Shown piece by piece: positions 46,656 through 58,625 of a stretch of DNA of 64,000 bases. This stretch comes from Okapia johnstoni (lineage: Eukaryota > Chordata > Mammalia > Artiodactyla > Giraffidae), in assembly GCA_024291935.2 (NCBI GenBank), contig CM044314.1, forward strand, positions 24,402,001-24,466,000, read 5' to 3'. The notes under the pieces were generated by a model. The model was given only the letters and a program-made list of their open reading frames with translations. It made no database searches and was not told the DNA's origin. The first letter of the stretch is position 1, and each line of letters starts with the position of its first letter. The translations under genes were made by a program, and so were the position numbers.

Positions 46656-48930
46656 GTTGTTGTTCTGTTGCTAAGTCGTGTTTGACTCTTTGCAACTCCA
46701 TGAACTGCAGCATGCCAGGCTTCCCTGTCCTTTACTATCTTCCAGAGTTTGCTCAAACTCATGTCCATTGAGTCATTGATGCCATCCAGCCATCTCATCC
46801 CTGTCATCCCCTTCTCTTCTTGCCCTCAATCTTTCCCAGCATCATTGTCTTTTCTAATGAGTCAGCTCTTCACATCATGTGGCCAAAGTATTGGTGCTTC
46901 AGCTTCAGCATCAGTCCTTCCAGTGAATATTCATGGTTGATTTCCCAAAGGATTGACTGGTTTGATCTCCTTGCTGTCCAAGGGACTCTCAAGAGTCTTC
47001 TCCAGCACCACAGTTTGAAAGCATCAATTTGGCGCTCAGCTTTCAGGACAGAAATGGTATGGACCCAACAGAAGCAGAGGACGTCAAGAAGACATGGCAA
47101 GAACACACAGAAGAACTGTACAAAAAAGACCTTCACGACCCAGATAATCACAATGGTGTTATCACTCACCTAGAGCCAGACATCCTAGAATGTGAAGTTA
47201 AGTAGGCCTTAGAAAGCATCACTACAATCAAAGCTAGTGGAGTTGATGGAATTCCAGTTGAGCTATTTCAGATTCTGAAAGATGATGCTGTGAAAGTGCT
47301 GTACTCAGTATGCCAGCAAATCTGGAAAACTCAACAGTGGCCACAGGACTGGAAAAGGTCATTTTTCGTTCCAATCCCAAAGAAAGGCAATACCAAAGAA
47401 TGCTCAAACTACCACACAATTGCACTCATCTCACACACTAGTAAAGTAATGCTCAACATTCTCCAAGCCAGGCTTCAACAATATGTGAACCGTGAACTTC
47501 CAGATGTTCAAGCTCGTTTTAGAAAAGGCAGAGGAACCAGAGATCCAATTGCCAATATCCGCTGGATCATCAAAAAAGCAAGAGAGTTCCAGAAAAACAT
47601 CTATTTCTGCTTCATTGATTATGCCAAAGCCTTTGACTGTGTGGATCACAATAAACTGTGGAAAATTCTGAAAGAGATGGGAATACCAGACCATCTGACC
47701 TGTCTCTTGAGAAACCTGTATGCAGGTCAGGAAGCAACAGTTAGAACTGGACATGGAACAGCAGACTGGTTCCAAATAGGAAAAGGAGTACGTCAAGGCT
47801 GTATATTGTCACCCTGCTTATTTAACTTATATGCAGAGTACATCATGAGAAATGCTGGGCTGGAAGAAACACAAGCTGGAATCAAGATTGCTGGGAGAAA
47901 TATCAATAACCTCAGATATGCAGATGATACCACCCTTATGGCAGAAAGTGAAGAAGAACTAAAGAGCCTCTTGATGAAAGTGAAAGAGGAGAGTGAAAAA
48001 GTTGGCTTAAAGCTCAACATTCAGAAAACTAAGATCATGGCATCTGGTCCCATCACTTCATGGGAAATAGATGGGGAAACAGTGGAAACAGTGTCAGACT
48101 TTATTTTTTGGGGCTCCAAAACCACTGCAGATGGTGATTGCAGCCATGAAATTAAAAGACGCTTACTCCCTGGAAGGAAAGTTATGACCAACCGAGATAG
48201 CATATTTAAAAGCAGAGACATTACTTTGCCAACAAGGGTCCGTCTAGTCAAGACTATGGTTTTTCCAGTGGTCATGTATGGATGTGAGAGTTGGATGGTG
48301 AAGAAAGCTGAGCACAGAAGAACTGATGCTTTTGAACTGTGGTGTTGGAGAAGACTGTTGAGAGTCCCTTGGACTGCAAGGAGATCCAATCAATCCATCC
48401 TAAAAGAGATCAATCCTGGGTGTTCATTGGAAGGACTAATGTTGAAGCTGAAACTCCAATACTTTGGCCACCTCATGGGAAAAGACCCTAATGCTGGAAG
48501 GATTGGGGGCATGAGGAGAAAGGGACGACAGAGGATGAGATTGCTGGATGGCATCACCGACTAGATGGACATGGGTTTGGGTAGACTCCGGGAGTTGGTA
48601 ATGGACAGGGAGGCCTGGCATGCTGTGATTCATGGAGTCGCAAAGAGTCGGACACAACTGAGCGACTGAACTGAACTTCTTTATGGTACAACTGTCACAT
48701 CTGTTCATGACTACTGGCAAAACCATAGCTTTTACTATATGGACCTTTATTGGCAAAGTAATGTCTCTGTTTTTTAATATGTTATCTGAGTTTGTCATAG
48801 CTTTTCTTCCAAGGAGCAAGTGTCTTTTCATTTCGAGGCTGCAGTCACCGTTTTCAGTGATTTTGGAGCCCAAGAAATTGAAATCTGTCACTGTTTCCAC
48901 TTTTCCCCCATCTATTTGCCATGATTTTTT
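46656..48930 (-). mobile_element. BovB, older copy, interrupted by another BovB
   Basis: The minus-strand 3' end at 46656-47045 stops at GGCGCTCAGCTTTC. BovB in the same orientation resumes at about 48677 (TTCTTTATGGTACAACTGTC) and runs to about 48930. The two pieces are adjacent in the consensus, so they are one element split by the insertion at 47046-48676. Confidence 0.9.
47046..48676 (+). mobile_element. BovB, 5' truncated, with long reverse transcriptase frame
   Basis: Starts in the linker region (AGGACAGAAATGGTATGGAC) and ends CGACTGAACTGAA. The stretch 47290-48564 is open for 424 codons, the longest in the window. It has motif A at about residues 108-120 (FIDYAKAFDCVDH), motif B (GVRQGCILSPCLFNLY) and the YADD box at residues 210-213. 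The frame stops early in LDGITD. Stops upstream (about 47200-47285) and the lack of the endonuclease domain make it inactive. Its length suggests a fairly recent insertion. Confidence 0.93.
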
Positions 48931-48934
48931 AATG

Positions 48935-49719
48935 TATATATTTCAGATGCTTCTAACTCCTCTGCCAGCTAAATACATAATAGCTTTCCATTTTGTGTCT
49001 TAATTCTCAGGTGCTTGTAACATATTTAGACTCACATCAGTCCTAGGAGGTAGAACCAAATTGGTTCCCAGGAATATGTGACCAATGCCTACACTAATCT
49101 CACTGTTATGTTTCTTCCCTGCACATATTTTGGTTTGTGTGTTTTGTCTAAACTCTTTTCATTATGATTTGTTCATAAGCAATTATTTCCTTTTAATTTC
49201 CCTAAGAATTTGTTTAAACATTGCATTCAGTTTGCTTCTTTGATTATTAGCATGCAAGAAAGCCCACAATAGAAAATAATTTTTTTCTCTTAAAAGCCCT
49301 TCACATTATGCATCACATGTAAGTATATGTGAGATTCATGTTTGTTTCAAAAAGTTCCACTATAATTACACTTCATACAAAAGCATCATAATTGAACCTA
49401 ATAAAATTTCTGGAGATCAGATTCAAACAAATGTATTTTTCAAGTACATTAAATTCAGAATCTTTGATATTACCTCTTATGATTAGGATACAAGATGCTC
49501 TAAGTATTTGTTAACAATTAAAATATTCAAAATTGTGTCATTTTATTTCTATAAGGCATATCTTTTCTAAGGTGATAAGGGAATTTGGCTACTTACTGGT
49601 AGGCATTGATTTTAATGCAGCAGAGTCATTATTCTATGAGAATACTGCTTCATAAAGATTGAAGTGGCAGTGGAGACACTGAGAGTAGGGCTTTTGTATT
49701 CTCTTTGCATTTGGTTAAG
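48935..49719. other. Unassigned AT-rich stretch
   Basis: No exon with paired splice sites and no named repeat seen. Confidence 0.4.
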
Positions 49720-49734
49720 AATTCTGATAGTTCC

Positions 49735-51313
49735 CGGAGGAATCAACCTGCCTGACTTAAGACGATACTACAGAGCTAAATCATCAAGTATGGTACTTGG
49801 CACAAAGACAGAAATATAGATCAATGGAACAAAATAGAAAGCCCAGAGATAAATCCACGCACCTGTGGACACCTTATCTTTGACAAAGGAGGCAAGAATA
49901 TACAATGCAGAAAACACAATCACTTTAACAAGTGGTACTGGGAAAACTGGTCAACCACCTGTAAAAGAATGAAACTGGAACACTTTCTAACACCATACAC
50001 AAAAAGAAACTCAAATGGATTAAAGATCTAAATGTAAGACCAGAAACAATAAAACTCCTAGAGGAAAACATAAGCAAAACACTACCTGACATAAATCACA
50101 GCAGGATCCTCTATGACCCACCTCCCAGAGTAATGGAAATAAAAGCAAAAATAAACAAATGGGACCTAATTAAACTTAAAATCTTTTGCACAACAAAGGA
50201 AACTATAAGCAAAGTGAAAAAACAGCCTTCAGAATGGGAGAAAATAATAGCAAACAAAGCAACTGACAAAGAATTAATCTCCAAAATATACAAGCAGCTC
50301 GTGCAGCTCAATACCAGAAAAATAAATGACCCAATAAAAAAAATGGGCCAAGGAACTAAACAGACATTTGTCCAAAGAAGACATACAAATGGCTAACAAA
50401 CACATGAAAAGATGCTCAACATCACTCATTATCAGAGAAATGCAAATCAAAACCACAACGTGGTTCCATCTCACGCTGGTCAGAATGGCTGCTATCAAAA
50501 AGTCTACAAACAGTAAATGCTGGAGACAGTGCAGAGAGAAGGGAACCCTCTTACACTGTTGTGGGAATGCAAACTAGTACAGCCACTATGGAGAACAGTG
50601 TGGAGATTCCTTAAAAAGCTGAAAATAGAACTGCCATAAGACCCAGCAATCCCACTGCTGGGCATACACACCGAGGAAATCAGAATTGAAAGAGACACGT
50701 GTACCCCAAAGTTCATTGCAGCACTGTTTACAATAGCTAGGACATGGAAGCAACCTAGATGTCCATTGGCAGACTAATGGATAAGAAAGTTGTGGTATAT
50801 ATACACAATGGAATATTACTCAGCTATTAAAAAGAATGCATTTGAATCAGTTCTAATGAGGTGGATGAAACTGGAGCCTATTATACAGAGTGAAGTAAGT
50901 CAGAAAGAAAAACACCAATACACTATATTAATGCATATATGTGGAATTTAGAAAGAATGGTAACGATGACCCTGTATGCAAGACAGCAAAAGAAACACAG
51001 ATATAAAGAAGAGACTTTTGGGATCTGTGGGAGAAGGCGAGGGTGGGATGATTTGAGAGAATAGCATTGGAACATGTATATTTCCATATGTGAAACAGAT
51101 CACTAGTCCAAGTTTGATGCATGAAACAGGGCACTCAAAGCCAGTGCACTGGGAAAACCTAGAGGGATGGGATGGGGAGGGAGAGGGGAGGGGGGTTCAG
51201 GATGGTGGACACCTGTACACCCATGGCTGATTCATGTCAGTGTATGGCAAAACCCACCACATTATTGTAAAGTAATTAGCCTCCAATTAAAATAAATAAA
51301 TTAATTAAAAAAT
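49735..51313 (+). mobile_element. Young artiodactyl L1, 5' truncated, with TSD
   Basis: Begins in ORF2 (GGAGGAATCAACCTGCCTGA) and ends with the L1 3'-UTR and A-rich tail (TAGCCTCCAATTAAAATAAA). A 15-bp duplication AATTCTGATAGTTCC lies at 49720-49734 and 51314-51328. The ORF2 C-terminal frame is broken by several stops. Confidence 0.95.
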
Positions 51314-51354
51314 AATTCTGATAGTTCCACTCCAGTTCTAACTCTACCATCATC

Positions 51355-51612
51355 AGTCAGTTCAGTTCAGTTGCTCAATTGTGTCCGGCTCTTTGCAACC
51401 CCATGAACTGCAGCACGCCAGACCTCCCTGTCCATCACCAACTCCCAGAGTCTACCCAAATCCATGTCCATCGAGTCGGTGATGCCATCCAGCCATCTCA
51501 TCCTCTGTCGTCCCCTTCTCCTCCTGCCCCCAATCCTTCCCAGCATCAGGGTCTTTTCCAATGAGTCAAGTCTTCGCATGAGGTGGCCAAAGTATTGGAG
51601 TTTCATCTAGCA
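51355..51612 (-). mobile_element. BovB 3' end
   Basis: TCAGTTCAGTTCAGTTGCTC to CCAAAGTATTGGAGTTTCAT; truncated to about 255 bp. Confidence 0.92.
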
Positions 51613-51964
51613 TCATATGGGAGTTTAAATCCAGATTATTATTTATTGACAATATTTTAGACATAATCATAAGTTACTAATTGTTTTCCCGTGTTCTTGT
51701 GTTTCCTGTTTTCCCTATCTCTTGAATTCAGTGTTTGTCTTGCACTAGAGAACATCCTGGAGGACTTCTTTCAGAAAAGTCTGGGTCGTGCACTTGCTAC
51801 CTCTTTGTATGTCCAAAATTTTCTTTTATTTGTGTTTATACTTGCATTTTTTATTTGCCAGCCTCAGAGTTTGCTAGAGAGTGATAGAACTAACTATCCC
51901 ATTAACTGAGTGATCCTCTGGGAATGGAGATTTAATGCTATTATATTAATAAAGTAGTGTAGAC

Positions 51965-52200
51965 TGTATATAATGCTTGTGTGTGTGTGTGCATGTTCAG
52001 TTGTGTCTGACTCTTTGTGACTCCATGGACTGTAGCCTGCCAGGCTTTTCTGTCCCTGGAATTTTCCAATCAAGAATACTGAAGCAGGTTGCCATTTCTT
52101 TCTCCAAGGTATCTTCCTGACCCAGGGATCGAATCTGTGTCTTTTGTGTCTCCCGCATTAGCCAGCAGGTTCTTAACCAGCTGAGCTACCGAGGGGCTTA
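51965..52200 (-). mobile_element. Bov-tA SINE
   Basis: (TG)n tail, then ATGTTCAGTTGTGTCTGACT through the tRNA head ACCAGCTGAGCTACCGAGGG. Confidence 0.9.
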
Positions 52201-52299
52201 ACAGTAAGCTTTTTTATATATGGGTGTAGCATAGATTTTCAATGATTACATTAATATTTAAATTAGTCTCTATGAAGAAACAGTTTGGAATAGTGACTT

Positions 52300-52410
52300 T
52301 TTTTTTTTTTTTAGATAAATAGAACAGTATTATGGACTCTATGGGAGAGGGCGAGGGCGGGATGATATGGGAGAATGGCACTGAAGCATGTAAATTATCA
52401 TAAGTGACCT
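52300..52410 (+). mobile_element. L1 3'-UTR scrap
   Basis: TTATGGACTCTATGGGAGAG, GGCGGGATGATATGGGAGAA and TGGCACTGAAGCATG match the young L1 3'-UTR. Confidence 0.75.
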
Positions 52411-52427
52411 TTCTTAATTAAGCCAGT

Positions 52428-52820
52428 AAAACTATAAGCTGAGTGCCGAAGAATTGATGCTTTTGAACTGTGGTGCTGGAGAAGACTCTTGAGAGTCCCT
52501 GAGACTACAAGGAGATCAAACCAGTCCATCCTAAAGGAAATCAGTCCTGCATATTCATAGGAAGGACTGATGTTGAAGTTGAAACTCCAATACTTTGGCC
52601 ACCTGATGCGAAGAAATGACTCGTTTGAAAAGACCGTGATGCTGGGAAAGATTGAAGGTGCAAAGAGAAGCAGATGACAGCAGATGAGATGGTTGGTTGG
52701 CATCACCGACTCAGTGGATATGAGTTTGAGTAAACTCCAGAAGTTGGTGAGGGACAGGGAAGCCTGGTGTGCTGCAGTCCATGGGGTTGCAAAGACTGAG
52801 CAACTGAAGTGAACTGACTG
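52428..52820 (+). mobile_element. BovB 3' end
   Basis: CCGAAGAATTGATGCTTTTG to GACTGAGCAACTGAAGTGAA. 5' truncated; the frame is disrupted. Confidence 0.92.
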
Positions 52821-53132
52821 AAAACTATCTTTGCCTTGAATTAAAGATTTCTCCAACTACATGATCTGAACCTGGAAGTAGTTTACTCTTGTCCAGTGTG
52901 TCCTAAATCTGATCAACCATTTCACATTTTCTATGAGCATTATAAAAATCCAGGATATATATTTTGGAGGTATCTTTAGATTTTTACTCTTTTCTGTTGG
53001 TCAGAAATTATTTGTTATGACTCTTTAAATACTTTATGCTAAGATTTGCTGTCCTGTATCTTTCTTTATCCTCATTTAGGTTGATTAATTTTTTTCCATG
53101 TTTGCCTTTATCTTTTATTTTCTATATTATAG

Positions 53133-53226
53133 CATCAAGGATGAAAAAGATTCTCAGAACTTGATGTTAGAAAAAACCAAAGAAGAGGAGTCTTTAAGAA
53201 ATTCCAACTTGGTTTTAGGAGCAAGA
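53133..53226 (+). CDS. Exon of an unrecognised plus-strand gene (exon a)
   Basis: 94 nt after acceptor TTATTTTCTATATTATAG and before donor AAGA|GTGAGT. With one leading base it encodes 31 residues starting IKDEKDSQNLMLEK and ending NLVLGAR, and it ends on a codon boundary. The peptide is highly charged (Lys/Glu-rich), compatible with a coiled or disordered segment. No domain is recognised. The next exon opens in exactly the required phase. The sequence is unique, not repeat-derived. Confidence 0.72.
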
Positions 53227-53600
53227 GTGAGTGTCAGTCACAGCCCAGGAAGGCTCATAAGATGGAAAAAAGGAAAGCTAAAATGGTGATAAAAAACTTG
53301 GTGAATAATCTCAGTTCATTGGATTTCAACCTGAAAAATGCCTTTTCATAAGAGATCAGCCCTACCTTTTTTGGAAAGAGAGGCAGTTATCAGAATTATA
53401 AGGAGAAAAATGAGACTGTTCATATGAGTTTTTAATACTATCCCCAAATTTATTGAAAAATAATACATTTTAGCAATCAGTTTTCTATTTACTATTCAAG
53501 AAAACTAATAGTCCCCAGCACCTCCTAACTTTTTCTATAGGTGATTTAAAATTTTGTAAATTTAAGATGGAACTCAAAACCTACTTACCTGATTTTGTAG

Positions 53601-53731
53601 AAAATTCCAGGGGCAATGGAGCAATGTGATAAACTGGATATGTCAGCTATGATTACGTTGGAGTCAGCTTTGGACGGAGAGCAAATTTCCAGAAAGATCC
53701 TGCCAGAGGCTGTGCCAGTCACTCTAAACTG
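53601..53731 (+). CDS. Exon of an unrecognised plus-strand gene (exon b)
   Basis: 131 nt after acceptor CTTACCTGATTTTGTAG and before donor AACTG|GTGAGA. In phase 0 it encodes 43 residues, starting KIPGAMEQCDKLDMSAM and including LESALDGEQISRKI, and leaves two bases (TG). Spliced to the next exon these form a Cys codon. The intron from exon a is only 374 bp. No domain is recognised. The stretch is open across its full length in the predicted frame. Confidence 0.78.
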
Positions 53732-53739
53732 GTGAGACC

Positions 53740-55040
53740 AACTGATACCATTTTTAAAATAATTGTTTTATAATCTGGTTGCAAAGTGTTGAGTTTATTT
53801 TCTTCCTAAGACATAAAGTATGGGTGTTTTTAAAGAATAGATTTATTTCTATGAAAAGTGATGAAAGTTTGAAAGCAATTAGTTACTTTTAACATAGGTA
53901 CTTTCAACAGGCTTTAATTGATTCCAGTATCTCCACAAAATGATATCAATATACTAAAAACTAAATCATCTGTGAATGAAATTTCTGTTGTTTTCTCCTT
54001 ATTTGCAAAATTTCCTTGATTCACAGGTACCCCAAATCCTCTAGTAAGAAATACCTTGTATATGCAGAAAAAATGTTTTGAATAGTAATAGAATGAGGTA
54101 AACTCAAAATGTGGCATACTTCCCATGGACCTTTAATTATTAAATGACCTTTAACTTCTCCTGAGGTTAGTTTCCATGTATTTTAAATTATAGCTGTAAC
54201 TTGCACGTGGCAATATGTATGTTTTTTAAAGGGTGCCTCTCTCCATTCTGTTTGCTGGTCAGTAAAGCAGTTTGTTTCATTCTTACCACAAACATAGAGC
54301 AAATTAAACTCCAACAATTTGTATGACAATATGATAACCATACAAATAGACAGTAAACATAGCTAATAAACACATCAGTGTATTTGAGCTGGTGTAGTAT
54401 CGGAGAGTAAAAGGAAAAAAAGAAAGAAAATTCAAAACCAGTGTGAAAATATAAACATGACACCTGTTTCCTACATCAATGTGCTCCAAAAGAGTCATTT
54501 TAATGAGTCAAGAAGAAATGTAAGCCTCTGAGGGCCTCTTTCGCTTAAAGGCTAATTCACTTAACTGTCATCATTAATATTTGAATCAACTTCAGTGCAA
54601 AAGTTGAAATACTTAAAGCCAAAAGCTTCATATGTTACAAATGATCCAGTTATAAGACCAGTATACTTCATTTAAACATGAAAATGACATTCCTCAGTGT
54701 GTGGATGATACAATGTAAAGAGCTATCTGTGTAATCTTCCAGAAAAAACCACATTGTTTCATCTTATGCACAGAGTATCTCAGTTCACACATTCGCTCAG
54801 AAGTAGGCATGTAAATCAGACAGAAAATAGTATATGTATATACATTTATTTGCTCCATTATTTCAATTCCCTATGAAACAAATCCTGATACATTTTATTT
54901 GGAATGTTGTAAGTAATAAATTCAGCTTGTCGGAAGTCTCTAACTGCATTAGCTCCACATTCCAGTTAAGTGAAATCCACTTATAGGTCAATCTCCTGCA
55001 CTTTGCATTTAATGGTGTCTTCCCTTTTCTCTGCCTCTTT
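53740..55040. other. Intron of the unrecognised gene, no repeat named
   Basis: AT-rich intron between exons b and c. Minus-strand open stretches at 53914-54126 and 54188-54463 show no similarity or splice support. Confidence 0.6.
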
Positions 55041-55043
55041 TAG

Positions 55044-55108
55044 TAAAATGAAAGCCAGAGAGAAGTACCAATCTGACCTGTGGTTAGAAATTGAACACCC
55101 GAATAAAG
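55044..55108 (+). CDS. Exon of an unrecognised plus-strand gene (exon c)
   Basis: 65 nt after acceptor CTCTGCCTCTTTTAG and before donor AAAG|GTGAGA. It takes two bases from exon b, then reads KMKAREKYQSDLWLEIEHPN with a further K, and leaves one base (G). The polypyrimidine tract is strong. The charged, Trp-containing peptide looks like real protein but matches no family I know. Confidence 0.78.
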
Positions 55109-55682
55109 GTGAGAAGCTCAGATCTAAAAGGGTATGGGGCTAACTGTTGCCTAAATCAGTACCTATTGCACTCCATGTCCATGAGTCCAGTTAACTACAA
55201 GGGAACTAGTTTACTATGCAGGTGGAAGATTAGCTCTCATAAGCCAGCTTGGAGCCCAAGGTTAAGGTGTGTGTGTATGTCTACTCTTGTTTGATAAAAT
55301 ATTCAAAGAGTCATTTTATTTGGTTTTGTTTTATACAACTTAGAGATTTTTCTATCACAGTGGAAGCAAAGTATTTTACTTTAAGTGGAATTACCTTTTA
55401 TAAAGACCTTTTTGTAATAAAATTTTTTTATTTTATACCAGTCACATCCCAGTTTTGGGAAGCTCCCATGTGTCACAACATAAGACAAAGCCACTCTGGC
55501 AATGGGACAATCTGCTATTCAAATTAGACAGAGTCAAGGCAGTGCATGTCTGTGTTCAGAGCTGTAGAAGTCAAAGTGGGGAGATGGCAAAGTGCAGCTG
55601 AGGAGACATCATCATGGGAGATGCCTCAGATTTGCATCAGGATGCTCCTGATCCTCCTCCACTTTTTTTCCCATGGTGCATT

Positions 55683-56170
55683 TTAAAAAAACTTTTAATT
55701 GGAGGATAGTTGCTTTATAATTTGTGTTGGTTTCTGCCATACAACAATGTGAATCAGCCATAAGTATATATATGGCCCCTCCCTCTTGAACCTCCCTCCC
55801 ACTCCCCACCCCTCTAGGATGTTACAGACCATCAGGTTGAGCTCCCTGTATTATACAACAACTTCCCACTCGCTACGTATTTTATACATAGAAGTGTATA
55901 TATGTCAATGCTACTCTCTCAGTTCGTCCCACCCTCTTCTTCCCCTGCTGTGTCAACAAGTCTGTTCTCTATGTCTGCATCTCTATTCCTGCCCTGAAAC
56001 TAGGTTCATCAGTACCATTTTTCTAGATTCCATATATATGCATTAATATATATTTGTTTTTCTCTTTCTGACTTACTTCACTCTGTATGACAGACTCTGG
56101 ATTCATCCACATCACTACAAATGACTCAATTTCATTCTTTTTTTATGGCTAATACTCCATTTTATATAGA
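55683..56170 (-). mobile_element. Young L1 3' end, antisense
   Basis: AACTTTTAATTGGAGGATAG, GTTTCTGCCATACAACAATG, CCACCCCTCTAGGATG, GACTTACTTCACTCTGTATG. It lies in the intron between exons c and d. Confidence 0.88.
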
Positions 56171-56818
56171 ATTTAATAAAAAAATAAACTGTGGGTGTTA
56201 CCTTTAACTGAAGGGATATTTCATTTTCTCAACAGAAACTGCTTCTTATGCAAATATGTTAGTGGAGCTTCTACCTGTCTGAGTTCACCTTTGCTTTCAC
56301 TCCACAGTTTTTCGGTTCCCATTGGATTGTATCAGAGTGGAGTGAACCTGCAAGAGCTGGGCAACATTCTGGAGGGGAGGGAGTAGGTTAACCAGGAATT
56401 CAGGATAGGCAAACTCTGGTAGTAAATATTTGTCTAATAAATATTTGTGGGTTGACTTTTTATGGACAACAGAAGAAACAATTAAAAAGAACTTGAGTAT
56501 CCTTACAAAGACAAGAACCAAGATAGGTCCTAACTCAAGAGAGGGGTAGAATAAGTGATGCACTGAATATAGAATAAGTGATACAGCAAGTTCAGGTGGT
56601 GGTGGCCTCAGGGCAGATACTCCAGCAAAGGAATCAAGGCCAGGGTATCGCTCACTACAGAACCAGCAGATGGGGTCCTTCAGGACCCCAAAACCTTGAT
56701 AAGTGGGAGTAGTGCTAGGCTTAACATTTTTTTTGAAGGAACCTAAAAACAAAGACTATATATTATCACAATACTTTATCAAATTAACATTTTAAGCTTT
56801 TAACATACATTTTTATTT

Positions 56819-57417
56819 TTCAGTTCAGTTCAGTTCAGTCACTCAGTTGTGTCCGACTCTTTGCGGCCCCACGGACTGCAGCACACCAGGCCTCCATGTC
56901 CATCACCAACTCCTGGAGTTTACTCAAACTCATGTCCATTGAGTTGGTGATGCCATCTAACCATCTCATCCTCTGTCATCCCCTTCTCCTTCTGCCTTCA
57001 ATCTTTCCCAGCATCAGGGGCTTTTCAAATGAGTCAGTTCTTCCCATCAGGTGGCCAAAGTATTGGAGTTTCAGCTTCAACATCAGTCCTTCCAATGAAC
57101 ATTCAAGACTGATTTCCTTTAGGATGGACTGATTGGATCTCCTTGTAGTCCCAGGGACTCTCAAGAGTCTTCTCCATCACCACAGTTCAAAAGCATCAAT
57201 TCTTCAGCACTCAGCTTTCTTTATAGTCCAACTCTCACATCCATATATGACTACTGGAAAAACCATAGCCTTGACTAGACGGACCTTTGTTGGCAAAGTA
57301 ATGTCTCTGCTTTTTAATATGGTGTCTAGGTTGGTCATAACCTTTCTTCCAAGGAGCAAACGTCTTTTAATTTCATGGCTGCAGTCACCATCTGCAGTGA
57401 TTTTGGAGCCCCCCAAA
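56819..57417 (-). mobile_element. BovB 3' end with TSD
   Basis: CAGTTCAGTTCAGTTCAGTC to TTTTGGAGCCCCCCAAA in minus orientation. A 10-bp duplication ATTTTTATTT at 56809-56818 and 57418-57427 flanks it. Confidence 0.93.
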
Positions 57418-57429
57418 ATTTTTATTTGT

Positions 57430-58610
57430 CACAGTTTCATTTGTCACAGTTCTATGTTTACCATTATTTTTTTCCCTGAATGGTGCAGAATGGTACAATC
57501 CTTACGCAGTATTATGTGACATTTCTGAACACATCTCCTTATTTGACTACTAAGAAATTGTGTTAGCGATTTAGAGCTGAAAAATTCACACTCATGGCAA
57601 TATCAGTTGTTAAATGTATGCTTATTAGAGATGGTCTAATTTCATACTTTTTCTTCTCTCGTATTTAAATAAAGCTATAATCATACCATAAGATTTTATT
57701 TTTTAATATATTTAAAGTTAGTACAATTGCTAAATAATAATGTATGGAATTTCTTTAAAATTCCTTTAAGGAAAAAAAAAAGAAACTTGTAGTGAATATT
57801 TTATTCTGTCTAAATAAATAAGCCTTTATACTTTCGTAAAAGTTTTAAGTATAATTAACATTTGTTTTATTCTGCCTGTGTTCTTCCTATAGATAACTTA
57901 GGCTAAGAAATACATACATTTGACCCTCCATATTTGTGAGTTCCATGTCTGTGGATTTACCCAAACTCAGATAAAAAATACAAAATAAAAGATTTCTGGA
58001 AAGTTCCATAAAGGAAAGCTTGACTTTGCTGTGCACCAACAGCTATTTACATAGAATTTATATTGAATTTGCCAACTTCCAACAACTATTAACAAAGCAT
58101 TTACATTGTATTCAGTACTATAAATAACCTAGAGATGATTTAAAGTATACAGGAGGATGTGGGCAGGTTATTACATGCAAATAGTACCTTACTTCATGTA
58201 AAGAACTCGAGCATCAGAGGACTTTGATATCTGCAAGGGGTACTGGAAGCCATCTCCTGTGGATACTAACAGATAATTGTACTCGGTACCTGGGAGGAAT
58301 AATTTGAAATCTATTCCTGCTGTGGGGAGAAGCTAACATAGAAAAAGCATCCATCATTGGCATGACCATATTGCTGAAATCCCCTTGAGGCTTCTAAAAA
58401 TGTTTCAAAATTTATTTAAATGTAATACAATTAAGGAAAACAAAGCAATGACTTGACACACAGGAGTTAACTCATGAAAACTTACATAATTTATTTATAT
58501 AGTTTCATTAGAAGTATACCATAAATTTGCTATAATTATTTCATTTGAGATGCATAATTCTCAGATATATTTAATATATAAAAATAAATATAAACCTATT
58601 TTGATTTAAA
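57430..58610. other. Intronic AT-rich stretch
   Basis: No exon or clearly named repeat. It ends in a short TA run just before the next BovB. Confidence 0.45.
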
Positions 58611-58625
58611 TATGTATATATATAT

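Noticed and set aside
47431..47796. Minus-strand open frames of 120 codons or more opposite BovB (also 58752-59117, 12049-12231, 40326-40760)
   Set aside because: They are antisense shadows of the BovB reverse transcriptase frame.
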